A DNA stretch of 64,000 nt from Paenibacillus sp. MAHUQ-63 (GCF_028765165.1 NZ_JARADB010000003.1:541210-605209); one strand, 5' to 3'. Positions 45,172 to 55,202 are shown, counted from the stretch's first letter. The notes: a model not told the origin generated them from the letters alone. Translations and numbers: made by a program.

Positions 45172-45200
45172 AAAAAAGACTGCTGATCATCAGCAGTCTT
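45172..45200 (-). terminator. bidirectional palindromic terminator
   Basis: AAGACTGCTGAT/ATCAGCAGTCTT, 12-bp arms with a 1-nt centre, followed by TTTTTT on the minus strand. It lies between the convergent XRE and Gfo/Idh genes. Confidence 0.88.
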
Positions 45201-45288
45201 GCAGTCTTTCAGTCTTACCGTCTTTCAATCTTACCGTCTTACCGTTTTACCGTCCTTCAGCCTTACCCTCTTACCGTCTTCCCCGCCT
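45201..45288. repeat. pyrimidine-rich approximately 10-bp degenerate tandem repeat
   Basis: At least eight degenerate copies of CTTACCGTCTT/CTTTCAGTCTT between the terminator and the Gfo/Idh stop codon. The plus strand is almost entirely C/T with isolated A and G. Confidence 0.75.
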
Positions 45289-46578
45289 TTATCCGCGCAG
45301 CAAATCCGCTACACTGACCGGCTGTCCGGTTCGGATTGCGCGGTTCGCGGCGATGCCGACAAGAATGGATCGGGCGCCGTCCAGATGGTTTGCCGCTCGT
45401 CGGAAGCGGTCCTCCTTCGCTTCTCCGAATATGTCATTGAGCAGCACGGGATCTCCTCCCCCGTGACCGCCAACGCCGCTCTCCACTTCCACTTCATAAG
45501 GTTTGCCGAACATCGGAAAGAGTCGAATCTCTTTATTCTTAATCGCGCCTTCAAGCGCTTTATCTCCGCCCGAATTCACATACGATTGCTCCATGATCGT
45601 CATCTCCAGGCGCCCTTTCGTCCCGTTGAAAGCAATCCGGTAGCCTTCCCAAGGGGAGTACGCGTTCAGCGAGTAGGTCAGAATCGCTTTGTTCTTATAT
45701 TGAACAAGCACGCCCATCGTGTCCTCAATGGAGATGCCGTCACCGAAGACGTTCTGGTCGCGCAAATAACCGTCCTCGTGCTCGGCATCCAAATACATCG
45801 CCTTGAGCCGTCCGTTCCGGTCCAAATGAAGCGCGAAAGGGTCGTCCTCGGCAAGCGGGTTGCCTGTCGCCCTGTTGTAGAACTGGGTAATTCCGCGTTT
45901 TTCCGCATTTTCCCGCCCATAGAAGAGCAGATCGCCAAGCGCAAACACCGTAACCGGTTCCGAGCCGATCCAGAAGCTGACGAGATCGAAATGATGCGTC
46001 GACTTGTGAACGAGCAATCCCCCGCTATTGCGCTTGTCACGATGCCAACGGCGGAAATAGTCGGCACCGTGCTTGGTATTGAGCAGCCATTCGAAATGTA
46101 CGGAAGTAACGTCACCGATAGCGCCGTCCTGAATCAACTCGCGGACTTTCGTGTGGTGAGGCGCGTAGCGGTAGTTGAACGTAACGCGCACGTTCCTGCC
46201 CGTTTTCTCCACCGTATCCAGAATGCGCCGGCACTTCTCCTCATCGATCGTCATCGGCTTCTCCGTGATAACATCGCAGCCCAGCTCCATCGCACGAATC
46301 ATATACGTATGATGAGTGCGGTCCACACTCGTGACGATGACAGCATCCGGCTTCTCGCGCTCGATCATGAGGTCGAATTCCTCCGCTTTGTAGGTGCGGA
46401 CTTCAGGATAATCGAATTTATGCTGCAGCTGCGCTTTCGCATAATCCATACGCGTCTGGTTGACGTCGCACAGGGCTAACAGCTCCGCGGTTTCCCGAAA
46501 GTCGGTTGCAATCGCTGAATAAAAGAACCGCGCTCGCCCGCCGGATCCGACTAGCACGTATTTTTTCTTAATCGTCAT
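45289..46578 (-). CDS. Gfo/Idh/MocA-family oxidoreductase
   Basis: 429 residues. N-terminal Rossmann fold (KKKYVLVGSGGRARFFYSAI), then the characteristic EKP segment DVITEKPMTIDEEKCRRIL and a C-terminal alpha/beta domain with KSTHHFDLVSFWIG. NAD(P)-dependent oxidation or reduction of a sugar, inositol or glycoside; substrate unknown. It lies 35 nt downstream of the GH78 rhamnosidase gene and is probably cotranscribed, so a rhamnoside-derived or uronic substrate is plausible. Confidence 0.92.
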   Translation of the reverse strand: MTIKKKYVLVGSGGRARFFYSAIATDFRETAELLALCDVNQTRMDYAKAQLQHKFDYPEVRTYKAEEFDLMIEREKPDAVIVTSVDRTHHTYMIRAMELGCDVITEKPMTIDEEKCRRILDTVEKTGRNVRVTFNYRYAPHHTKVRELIQDGAIGDVTSVHFEWLLNTKHGADYFRRWHRDKRNSGGLLVHKSTHHFDLVSFWIGSEPVTVFALGDLLFYGRENAEKRGITQFYNRATGNPLAEDDPFALHLDRNGRLKAMYLDAEHEDGYLRDQNVFGDGISIEDTMGVLVQYKNKAILTYSLNAYSPWEGYRIAFNGTKGRLEMTIMEQSYVNSGGDKALEGAIKNKEIRLFPMFGKPYEVEVESGVGGHGGGDPVLLNDIFGEAKEDRFRRAANHLDGARSILVGIAANRAIRTGQPVSVADLLRG

Positions 46579-46613
46579 GGTTTCACCCTTTTCCTTATGC
46601 TGAAGGCCAACCG

Positions 46614-49271
46614 TTAGACGGATGGTTCCAATATCGCCAAATCGCTCTCGAAGACATAGCGGCCCGATCCGAGTTTGAACCGGCTTTCCTCTGCCGCCGC
46701 ATTCTCGATGCCGTCAATGGCATACACGTGGCCAGGCACATAGACCGTCGCCGTCGTGTTGACGGGAACCGCCACTTCCAGACGGAACTTCTTCGTTGCG
46801 GACAAGCTCCACTTGACCTCAATTGTCCCGTACAGGGATTCATAGCCGGCATGGACTTGAGTCAAACGGCCGCCCGGCCTTGGCCGGATGATGGCGTGTT
46901 TGAAGCCGGGTTCCGCCGGATCGGCTTCGATGCCGGCCATGTAACGGAACATCCACTCTCCTACCGAGCCGAGAGAATAGTGATTGAACGAATTCATCGA
47001 CGGTGTCTGGAATCCATTATGGGCGGTCCATCCGTCCCAACGCTCCCAGATCGTCGTTGCTCCATGTTTAATCGAATACATCCAGGAAGGAAATTCCTCC
47101 TGTGTGAGCAGCGTGTATGCGACATCCAGCTTCTCGTGCTCTGTCAGTGCCGGAAGCAAATATCCGACCCCCAGGAAGCCCGTCGACAAGCGGTCTCCTT
47201 TCGCGCGAATGTTAGTGGTCAAATGCTCGGCTGCCAGCTTGTTTTGCGCTGGGGTTAACAGACCGAACTGCAGCGCAAGTACATAGACCGTTTGGGTCTC
47301 CCCTTGAATGCGTCCGTCAGCGTCAACGAAGGCATCGCGGAACGCCCGGGCGATCTCAGCGAACAACGCCTCATAACGGTTCTGCTCCTCCGTACGCCCC
47401 AGAACGCCCGCAATCTGCGCCAACAGCCGTGTACTGTAAGCAAAATAAGCCGTCGCCAGCACTTCCTTAGGCGTATCCGCATCGATGGACAACCAATCCC
47501 CATAGTTGGCATAGGCTGGCCGGACCAGATCATCGGTGTTATCCCGAAGATATTCCACCCAGCGGACCATCGCATCGAAATGCTTCGTGAGAATGCGCGT
47601 ATCGCCATACATTACGTATAACGTCCATGGAATAATAACGCCTGCATCACCCCAACCGGCATTATCGGGGGCGAACCAGTTCAGGTTCGTATTCCACATT
47701 TTGTGGCGAATCCAGCCGGCGTCCGGGGCCACATCGGTGAAGGCTCCCGACGGCTGCTGGCTGTCAATGACATCCTGCATATATTTCGTAAAGAAACGTG
47801 ACACATTCATATTGTAAGCCGCCGTGCGCGCGAATATTTGCGCGTCTCCCGTCCAACCCAGCCGCTCGTCGCGCTGCGGGCAGTCCGTCGGTACGGATAA
47901 GAAGTTGCCTCGTTGTCCCCATGTAATGTTGGCATACAGACGATTTACCATGTCATCGTTCGTTACAAGCTTGCCCGTTTCCGGCATCTCGGAATGAATG
48001 ACTTTGCCCTCAATCGTATCCAAATCCGCCTCTCCGGGGTATCCGATCAATTCCACGTAACGGAAGCCGTGAAACGTAAAATGCGGCTCGTACCGCTCCT
48101 CGCCGTCCCCTTTGAGCACATAGTGATCCTGCTGAACGGCCACCCGCAAGTTGTCCAAATACAAGCTGCCGTCCGGATTCAGCATTTCGGCGTGACTCAC
48201 GGTGACCTTGGTTCCCTTTGGACCTCGAACCTTCAGTTCCGTCCAGCCGACCATGTTTTGACCCATATCGTAAATATAGGTGCCATATTCCGTGCGGCGT
48301 ATCGATTCCGGCTTCCGCGTTTGAATAATGCGAACCGGAGGCTCCACGTTGCCGGCAAGCAATCCGTTATACCCGGAACGGACATCGGGAATTTCCCAAG
48401 CATCCGCTTCCGCGTACCCGGGTTGATCCCAACCCGTCGGCTCCAAGCGGGCGTCGTAAGCCTCCCCTTTGATCATATCGGAATACAGGATGGCCCCTTT
48501 GGCTGTTCGCCATGAAGCATCGGATACGATGTTCTCGCTCGTGCCGTCGGCATACTCAATCTGGGCTTGAAGCAGCAGAAACGGTCTCTCCCCATACACA
48601 TGTTTGCCCAGAAATCCGACCGTTCCCGCGTACCAGCCGTCGCCCAGCATGACGCCAAACACATTCTCGCCAACCGCCAATTCCTCCGTTACATCGTAAG
48701 CCTGGACTTGGATGCGGATGTTATAATCCGTCCAGCCCGGCGCGAAGAGCGAGCCGATCCGACGGCCATTTATCCGCAGGTCGTACAAGCCTAACGCCGT
48801 TACGTAAACGAAGGCGCGTTTTACGGCTTTCGCCAGACGGAAGCTTTTGCGCAAGTACGGGGATGGCTGCATGTCAACATTGTGCTCCTTCTTGCGGCCG
48901 ATCCACTTCGCTTTCCACTCCCCGCGGGACAGCAGCCCCATCGACCAGTATGCGGTTTCACTCCAATCCGAAGCGGTCCCGTTACGGTCCCAGACCCGGA
49001 CCTTCCAGTAATAGGATTGCCCGGAGCGAAGCGCTGCCCCCGCGTAGGCTACCTGCGTCGATTGACCGGAAACCACTTTTCCGCTATCCCACATATCGCC
49101 TTTCTCTTCATTCAGCTGCTCCCGCGAGGAAGCGACCAGCACTTGGTATGCTTCTTGTACGGCGCCCCGTTCGTTCGACGCCAGCTTCCAGAACAGCCGC
49201 GGCTGTTCAACATCAATTCCCAGCGGGTTATGTGCATATTCCGTTAAGCAGTCAATAATGGCTAAGCTCAC
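46614..49271 (-). CDS. GH78 alpha-L-rhamnosidase
   Basis: 885 residues from GTG 49271 (GGAGGG at 7-nt spacing). No signal peptide, so it acts in the cytoplasm. Fibronectin-like and beta-jelly-roll N-terminal domains (WKAKWIGRKKEHN, APGWTDYNIRIQVQAYDV) precede the (alpha/alpha)6 barrel. The catalytic segment is CPQRDERLGWTGDAQIF with acidic residues at about 468, 469 and 476, followed by a C-terminal beta sandwich. Inverting hydrolysis of terminal rhamnose from rhamnogalacturonan or rhamnosylated plant compounds. Transcribed with the Gfo/Idh gene and divergent from the secreted pectinase operon. Confidence 0.94.
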   Translation of the reverse strand: MSLAIIDCLTEYAHNPLGIDVEQPRLFWKLASNERGAVQEAYQVLVASSREQLNEEKGDMWDSGKVVSGQSTQVAYAGAALRSGQSYYWKVRVWDRNGTASDWSETAYWSMGLLSRGEWKAKWIGRKKEHNVDMQPSPYLRKSFRLAKAVKRAFVYVTALGLYDLRINGRRIGSLFAPGWTDYNIRIQVQAYDVTEELAVGENVFGVMLGDGWYAGTVGFLGKHVYGERPFLLLQAQIEYADGTSENIVSDASWRTAKGAILYSDMIKGEAYDARLEPTGWDQPGYAEADAWEIPDVRSGYNGLLAGNVEPPVRIIQTRKPESIRRTEYGTYIYDMGQNMVGWTELKVRGPKGTKVTVSHAEMLNPDGSLYLDNLRVAVQQDHYVLKGDGEERYEPHFTFHGFRYVELIGYPGEADLDTIEGKVIHSEMPETGKLVTNDDMVNRLYANITWGQRGNFLSVPTDCPQRDERLGWTGDAQIFARTAAYNMNVSRFFTKYMQDVIDSQQPSGAFTDVAPDAGWIRHKMWNTNLNWFAPDNAGWGDAGVIIPWTLYVMYGDTRILTKHFDAMVRWVEYLRDNTDDLVRPAYANYGDWLSIDADTPKEVLATAYFAYSTRLLAQIAGVLGRTEEQNRYEALFAEIARAFRDAFVDADGRIQGETQTVYVLALQFGLLTPAQNKLAAEHLTTNIRAKGDRLSTGFLGVGYLLPALTEHEKLDVAYTLLTQEEFPSWMYSIKHGATTIWERWDGWTAHNGFQTPSMNSFNHYSLGSVGEWMFRYMAGIEADPAEPGFKHAIIRPRPGGRLTQVHAGYESLYGTIEVKWSLSATKKFRLEVAVPVNTTATVYVPGHVYAIDGIENAAAEESRFKLGSGRYVFESDLAILEPSV

Positions 49272-49496
49272 AATGCATCCCTCCTTAAAGTTTACAGCTT
49301 GCTAGCTTGTATTATAGAAGGAGAATCAATCGCTGTTATGGGGGGATCGACAATAGTTTATAGGGCATAATCATTATTTTTACATCAAAAAAGCGATTCG
49401 AATGTCTGCCTTCGTCCATACATGAAAGAAATAACCTATAAAATTGAACTCAATCCCCTATGTTGACGGGCACATTATGTATTACAGTCGAGAAAG

Positions 49497-49546
49497 TTAA
49501 CCTGTACTCGCATCCATTGTTTAATCCCGTTTTGAAACCGATTACA
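49497..49546 (+). promoter_or_regulatory. promoter with perfect CcpA cre site
   Basis: TTAACC, 17-bp spacer, TTTAAT (49497-49525), then TGAAACCGATTACA (49533-49546), a full match to the cre consensus TGWAANCGNTNWCA, at about +1. Position at the start site is typical of carbon catabolite repression. The rest of the 49272-49630 gap shows no gene. Confidence 0.65.
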
Positions 49547-49630
49547 TCGATGGACACTGTGAGACTTCGGAAAGGAGGAAAGTGATTGTAGACTGACCCG
49601 CTCATAGAGCGTATTAAAGGAGGAATTAGA

Positions 49631-50602
49631 TTGAGATCATGGGTACTCTTCGTTATGTCGGTCTTTCTATGCTTTTGCCTGTCGCTGAACATCGCCGCAG
49701 CAGCCCCTGCCACCCTAACGGCAGAGCTTGACGGTACGTCAGGGATCGTTACAATATCCGGCAACACCGGCCTGCCGGGCGAACACGCCGTTACGGTGCA
49801 GGTTCGCGATCCACTCAAGCGCCTTGCCTACCTGGATCAAGGAACAAGCCATGTCAACGGGGAATTCTCGTTTTATTTTCAAGCGGATTTAAGCGTCTCG
49901 GGTACGTATTCCGTATCAGCCCGCGGAGATACCGCTGACGCCATCTCAACAACGACTTTCGTTATCGCAGTTCAAGACACAGTCGCTCCCGTTACGACTG
50001 CCTCGGTAAGTCCCCTCGACGGCCAAGGCGGCTGGTACGTGACACCGCCGACTGTAACGCTTAACGCTGCAGACAACGTTTCGGTGACCGAAACCGTGTA
50101 CCGGTTGAACGGAGGTGCTTGGAACCTGTATACCCAGCCTGTCACCATAACCGGTCCGAACGGCACGTACCCGTTCGAATATAAGAGTGTCGATCAAGCG
50201 GGTAATGAAGAAACCATCCAATCACTGACGTTGAAAATAGATCAAGAAGCGCCTATAGGCAGCGTTACTTTAGATAAGAGCACATTGTGGCCGGCGAATC
50301 ATAAGCTCGTTACGGTGACAGCGGATGTTTATGGATTTGATGCGGTATCGCAAATTGACTCCATCGTGCTAACGTCCATCACAAGTAATGAAATGCTTCA
50401 ACCGGGAGATATTCAAGGTGCGGACTACGGCACATCCGACTTGCAATTCGCTCTACGCGCCGACAGATTAGGCGGAGGTTCCGGTGAAGGCGCCGGCAGA
50501 GTTTACACCATTACCTACACAGTAACGGATAGAGCCGGAAACAGCTCGGCGGCTGTTGCGACGGTCACGGTACCACACGATCAATCCGGCAAAATTAAGT
50601 AA
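49631..50602 (+). CDS. secreted Ig-like/OmpL47-type repeat protein
   Basis: 323 residues from TTG 49631 (AAAGGAGGAATTAGA upstream). Signal peptide about residues 1-25, ending LSLNIAAAAP. Extracellular beta-sandwich domains: residues about 30-110, an OmpL47/FN3-like domain with VYRLNGGAWNLYTQPVTITG and YKSVDQAGNEE, and a C-terminal domain with TYTVTDRAGNSSAAVATVTV. No catalytic motif seen. First gene of a three-gene operon for secreted proteins ending in a pectate lyase, so it may be a cell-surface or carbohydrate-binding accessory. The role is inferred only from context. Confidence 0.75.
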   Translation: MRSWVLFVMSVFLCFCLSLNIAAAAPATLTAELDGTSGIVTISGNTGLPGEHAVTVQVRDPLKRLAYLDQGTSHVNGEFSFYFQADLSVSGTYSVSARGDTADAISTTTFVIAVQDTVAPVTTASVSPLDGQGGWYVTPPTVTLNAADNVSVTETVYRLNGGAWNLYTQPVTITGPNGTYPFEYKSVDQAGNEETIQSLTLKIDQEAPIGSVTLDKSTLWPANHKLVTVTADVYGFDAVSQIDSIVLTSITSNEMLQPGDIQGADYGTSDLQFALRADRLGGGSGEGAGRVYTITYTVTDRAGNSSAAVATVTVPHDQSGKIK

Positions 50603-50623
50603 TGATCCAGCGGAGGTGTTAGT

Positions 50624-52564
50624 TTGAATAAGCAATCGTTGCAGCACATCATTCGGATCATGGTCCTGATTGCGATGATCACTGCGCTATACGGCGTCCC
50701 CCCATTTGAAACGAAGGCTGTGGCTGCCGAAGTAACTGAAGATGGCGGTTGGCAGGTGCTCATTGACGACAATTTCGAGAACAAGACCGTAGGCACAAGT
50801 GCGGAAGAGCTCGGTTATGCCGTCGACGAGCCCATGCTCGAAGCCGGGAATGCCGGAAGCTTGAAGGGCGACGCTTCAATTGCCAAGTCCCCCGGCAAAT
50901 CAGGCAACAGCTTGTATGTCTACGACAACTTTAACTCGGTCAGCCAGGTTGCCTACCGGAATCATACGAGAATCGTCAAAACGTTTGAGAAACAGGAAGG
51001 TGTCGTCGTTGCGGAGGTTTCCTTCATGCAGCCGGGTCCTCAGCACGAGAGAACGAAAGTGCTGAACCTGTTAAGCAGCAGCGGAGACTATATCGCACGA
51101 ATTACGGCGGATCCCGGACAACAGAAGTTCGTTTTCGATGCCAAAACAGGCCCTGACAATATGTACCCGTACGAACCGAATCGTTGGTACAACATTAAAC
51201 TGGTCGCCGACATCGTGAACGATCAAGTCATGGTCTACGTCGACGGCAACCTTTGCTTCTCCAAGCAGCCGACCGTCGAGGTTCGGAGCGCAGGCACCGC
51301 CACAAGTGAGAAAATTAAGCAAAACGTCGCGATGCTGGAAATGCTGACATCAGGCGAATCGCCGAATCCGATCAATGCTTTCTATGTCTCGCAAATTAAA
51401 GTAACCGCCAAGCCCCCTGCGATTTCGCCTGATGCGCCTACGGGACTTACGGCATACCCTAGGGATAAAGAAATCTACGTGGAATGGACGCCGTCGGCCA
51501 GTGCCAGAACGAATAATGTTTACGTGGCGACCAAACCGGATGCGGCAGACTCCGAGTATGTCAAAGTTATTGACAAATACAACAAAAAATTTGTGCCAAG
51601 CGATTACGTGTCCATCACGAAGCTGGGGACGTCTTCCAGCAGCCCTCCGCTCGAGAACGGGAAAACGTATTATGTGAAAGTAACCCAAAACACGAGACTT
51701 CTCGCCCGGGGAACCGACTCGGAAGTCGAGAGCCCTCTCTCTTTGTCCCAAGCCGTTGCCGTAACGCCGGCGCCGAGACAAGTTCTGGACTCTTCGGCCT
51801 CCAGCGTCATCCAGAACGTTTACGTGAACGATACCAAGAACATCGCCGGGTGGTCGGTGCAAAGCGGTCTCAAGCTGGGCAGCCTGCCTTATGGCGATTC
51901 GCAAAATACCATTACCAAACTGCCTTCGAGCTATGTCGGAGCCGATTGGATTCAGGCGGCGAACGCTTCGAGCGCTTACACGGCCAGCGATGTGCTCACG
52001 ACATTCACCGTTGCGGATGATACGGATGTGATTGTCGCTCTGAGCCAGGAAACGATGGAAGCCAATATCGCTTGGCTGTCGGCATGGACGAAGACGGGCG
52101 AAGTCATTGAGCTCGGCGGAGGTTCAGAGGTATTCAATCTGTATAAAAAAAGCTTCCCGGCAAATGCGCAGGTCACGCTAAGCAAAATCGGGCAAGCCGA
52201 CAGCAATGGCTATTTCGCCATCGTTCAAAGCCGTTCCATTCAGTTGAATACATTTGAATTTATCGACTGGGACGGGAACCCTATCTCCACCTTAACTCCA
52301 GGGATGAAGGCGACCGCCAAAGTCGAGCTTACGAATAATACCGATGAGCAGCAGACATTCGTTGTCATCTGCGCGTTGTACGATACCAAACATCGCATAG
52401 TGACGTATACCTCCGCCTCCGTGTCCACACGTCCTGGGGAAAAGAGGAGTGTTCATACCGGTTTCAAGGTCCCGGATCAATTAACCGGCTACGAAGCCAA
52501 AGCCTTTATTTGGGATAGCTTCGTAAATATGAAGCCTTTATCGAACAGCATAACGATTCATTAG
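50624..52564 (+). CDS. secreted multidomain protein (concanavalin-like, FN3)
   Basis: 646 residues from TTG 50624 (CGGAGGTGTTAGT upstream). Signal peptide about residues 1-35. A LamG/concanavalin-like domain (about 40-265) contains FENKTVGTSAEELG and NRWYNIKLVADIVNDQVMVY. An FN3-type domain follows (APTGLTAYPRDKEIYVEWTP), then a beta domain, and a C-terminal approximately 100-residue module (LTNNTDEQQTFVVICALYD, KAFIWDSF) that also ends the next protein. No catalytic residues recognised. Probably binds cell-wall polysaccharide beside the lyase. Confidence 0.72.
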   Translation: MNKQSLQHIIRIMVLIAMITALYGVPPFETKAVAAEVTEDGGWQVLIDDNFENKTVGTSAEELGYAVDEPMLEAGNAGSLKGDASIAKSPGKSGNSLYVYDNFNSVSQVAYRNHTRIVKTFEKQEGVVVAEVSFMQPGPQHERTKVLNLLSSSGDYIARITADPGQQKFVFDAKTGPDNMYPYEPNRWYNIKLVADIVNDQVMVYVDGNLCFSKQPTVEVRSAGTATSEKIKQNVAMLEMLTSGESPNPINAFYVSQIKVTAKPPAISPDAPTGLTAYPRDKEIYVEWTPSASARTNNVYVATKPDAADSEYVKVIDKYNKKFVPSDYVSITKLGTSSSSPPLENGKTYYVKVTQNTRLLARGTDSEVESPLSLSQAVAVTPAPRQVLDSSASSVIQNVYVNDTKNIAGWSVQSGLKLGSLPYGDSQNTITKLPSSYVGADWIQAANASSAYTASDVLTTFTVADDTDVIVALSQETMEANIAWLSAWTKTGEVIELGGGSEVFNLYKKSFPANAQVTLSKIGQADSNGYFAIVQSRSIQLNTFEFIDWDGNPISTLTPGMKATAKVELTNNTDEQQTFVVICALYDTKHRIVTYTSASVSTRPGEKRSVHTGFKVPDQLTGYEAKAFIWDSFVNMKPLSNSITIH

Positions 52565-52580
52565 ATCCGAGGAGGCACCC

Positions 52581-55202
52581 ATGAAAAAAATAGGTTCCAT
52601 GTTGCTTGGCATTTGTATTGCGGCCAGCCTGCTCCCTTCGGTAGCGGCCGGGGCTGAGCTCACGCCTGCCTTTCCCGGTGCGGAAGGCGCCGGCATGTAT
52701 ATAACAGGCGGACGGGGAGGCGAGGTGTACGAAGTGACGAGTCTGGACGATTATACGTCTAAGGAGACTCCCATTCCCGGCACATTGCGTTACGGGCTCA
52801 TGAAGGTCGCCAACAGCAATGCCAAATCGACGGTTATCGTTTTCCGCGTTTCCGGTACCATTCACTTGAAGGAGAAAATTAAAACGAATGTTTACAACTT
52901 GACGCTCGCAGGTCAAACGGCGCCCGGCGGCGGTATCGCGATCGGCAATTATTCCGTATCTCTTGGCGGCTCCAATATTATCATGCGTTATCTTCGCTTC
53001 CGGGGAGGCTTCGCGGAACTGGATGACACGTTCTCACCGAATGCTCCGAAAATGATGATTGATCACTGCTCGTTCAGCTGGAGCACGGATGAGGTTCTTT
53101 CAAGTAAAGACAAAAGCAGCATTACCGTGCAATGGTCCATTATCAGCGATTCCTTGAATATGTCCATCCATGATAAGGGAGCCCATGGGTACGGCGGTAT
53201 TTGGGGCGGCACGAACATGACGTTCCATCATAATTTGATTGCCAGCAACAACAGCAGAAACCCTAGGCTTGACCGTGACTTCCGGCTTGAAAAAGACGCC
53301 CCGCTGCAGTTCGATTTGCGGAACAACGTCATGTACAATTGGGGCGCGAACAGCGCGTATGGCGGAGAGAACGCAACGGGTGTCAATGTCGTCAACAACT
53401 ATTACAAAGCGGGTCCCGCCACATTCGATGATGTGAAGAACCGGATCTTCAATCCGTGGTCCGAGCAGCCCGGAAACTATTATGTGGATGGCAACTATGT
53501 CGCCGGCTACCCGGACATCAGCGCGAACAACTGGGCGGGCGGCATTCAACCGGAATATGGACTGGGAACGGTTCATCGTCTGGCAAACCCCGTTGCCATC
53601 ACGTACAAAAATACCGACGGCACCGTTACCGATACGACCGTTACGACCGACTCCGCCGAGGAAGCTTACAGCAAAGTGCTGGAGCATGCCGGAGCCGTGC
53701 TGCCGAAACGGGATTCGCTGGATGCCCGCATCGTGAACGATGTCAGAAACGGGTTGGGCAAATTCGCCAATACCCCGGACGGTGACGGTGGCTTCCCGGA
53801 ACTCGCGGAGCTCACCCTGCCGGCCGACTATGACAGCGACCACGACGGCATGCCGGACGAATGGGAAGCGGCGCATGGCCTGAATGCAAACGATGCGGCA
53901 GACGGTAAAGCCGTCAGTGGCATCGATGGCAGTGGTTACACCAATCTGGAGAACTATCTGAACGGGATTGTTGGCAATGGCTCCGCCAATCCTGTCGTAG
54001 CGATCTCCAATCCCACTGCAAACGCAAGACTGCAAGAAAATCGCGACATTGTCATTGAAGCGTCGGCATCCGACAGCGACGGCACAGTAGCGAGCGTTGA
54101 ATTCTCCTACTACGATACGAGAACGATGAAGCTAACTCCACTCGGGTCGGTCAACTCCGCCCCATATACGTACACTTGGTCCAACGCTCCGGAAGGCACA
54201 CATTATTTGTATGCCAAGGCGACTGACAACACCGGCACTCAAACGTTATCCTCCCTGGTTGTTGTTCACGTAAACGGGGATAGCGGCACCGGAGCCTGGA
54301 CGTCTGCCGATATCGGGGCTGTGACGATTCCCGGGACTGCGAGCTTGTCGGAGTCAGACAGCACCTTCGTCATCAAGGGAACCGGTGAGATTGGAGCTAG
54401 CAATGACGGAATCCATGCTTCGGATGCTTTTCAGTACACGCACCGTGATGTGACAGGCGACATGGAATTGATTTCAACCGTTAGCCTCCAGAATCCGTCG
54501 GAGTATGATAACGGTGTGAAGGCCGGGCTCATGATTCGTCAGGATCTGAGCGAGACGTCCCCTTTTGCCATGATTGCGGTGAAAAAGGAAGAGTATTATG
54601 GCTCTCGCATCCATTTCATGAGCCGTTCCGGCCAAGGCGATCTGGTCGTATCCACGGCGAAGCCGAATGTCGAGCTGCCGGCATTGCTGAAAATAACCAG
54701 ATACGGTAACGAAATCAAAGGCTACGTTTCCGTAGACGGCGGCTCCAATTGGGAGCTGGTCGGGGCCACGGCGCTTGATTTGCCTGAGCATGCCTATATC
54801 GGGATGGCTGTCGACGCCACGAAGAGCACGAACAACTTTGATTACTACAATTCCTCGATCTTTGCGAATACGAAGCTGCGGACGAATAACCTGGCGGGCG
54901 ATGTCTTCTCTGTAGGCGATATGCAGGTGAATGACGATGAAGGCGAGACTTCGGTCAGTGTTGAGTTTACGAATCAATCCCAGCTGGATAAGAACGGAAT
55001 CCTCGTCATAGCGCTCTATGACCAGGACAATAACATCGTGAACTATTCGTATTCGAGCGATTTGGTTGAGGGGCTGGGAGCTAGAACGCTTACCGCTAGC
55101 TTCCAGATACCTCAAGATTCAGCTTCTTATAAGCTGAAAGCTTTTGTATGGGACCAGCTCGCGAGCAAGCAGGTCATTTCCAATGTCGTTGAGCTGCCTT
55201 GA
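52581..55202 (+). CDS. secreted multidomain pectate lyase (PL1-like)
   Basis: 873 residues, GAGGAGGCACCC before the start. Signal peptide about 1-25. Right-handed beta-helix lyase at about 30-400: AFPGAEGAGMYITGGRGGEV, VIVFRVSGTIHLKEKI, LTLAGQTAPGGGIAI, MMIDHCSFSWSTDE, HHNLIASNNSRNPRLDRDF. These are typical of PL1/PelB-like pectate lyases, with Asp and Arg for calcium and catalysis. A calcium loop DSDHDGMPDEW (about 420) is followed by an Ig-like domain, a DUF1349/LamG-like domain and a C-terminal module shared with the preceding protein. Cleaves extracellular polygalacturonate to feed the import genes. Terminator follows. Confidence 0.85.
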   Translation: MKKIGSMLLGICIAASLLPSVAAGAELTPAFPGAEGAGMYITGGRGGEVYEVTSLDDYTSKETPIPGTLRYGLMKVANSNAKSTVIVFRVSGTIHLKEKIKTNVYNLTLAGQTAPGGGIAIGNYSVSLGGSNIIMRYLRFRGGFAELDDTFSPNAPKMMIDHCSFSWSTDEVLSSKDKSSITVQWSIISDSLNMSIHDKGAHGYGGIWGGTNMTFHHNLIASNNSRNPRLDRDFRLEKDAPLQFDLRNNVMYNWGANSAYGGENATGVNVVNNYYKAGPATFDDVKNRIFNPWSEQPGNYYVDGNYVAGYPDISANNWAGGIQPEYGLGTVHRLANPVAITYKNTDGTVTDTTVTTDSAEEAYSKVLEHAGAVLPKRDSLDARIVNDVRNGLGKFANTPDGDGGFPELAELTLPADYDSDHDGMPDEWEAAHGLNANDAADGKAVSGIDGSGYTNLENYLNGIVGNGSANPVVAISNPTANARLQENRDIVIEASASDSDGTVASVEFSYYDTRTMKLTPLGSVNSAPYTYTWSNAPEGTHYLYAKATDNTGTQTLSSLVVVHVNGDSGTGAWTSADIGAVTIPGTASLSESDSTFVIKGTGEIGASNDGIHASDAFQYTHRDVTGDMELISTVSLQNPSEYDNGVKAGLMIRQDLSETSPFAMIAVKKEEYYGSRIHFMSRSGQGDLVVSTAKPNVELPALLKITRYGNEIKGYVSVDGGSNWELVGATALDLPEHAYIGMAVDATKSTNNFDYYNSSIFANTKLRTNNLAGDVFSVGDMQVNDDEGETSVSVEFTNQSQLDKNGILVIALYDQDNNIVNYSYSSDLVEGLGARTLTASFQIPQDSASYKLKAFVWDQLASKQVISNVVELP

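Noticed and set aside
49560..49580. Tiny leader peptide after GGAAAGGAGGAAA at 49560
   Set aside because: GTG ATT GTA GAC TGA encodes four residues only; no support for a regulatory leader peptide.
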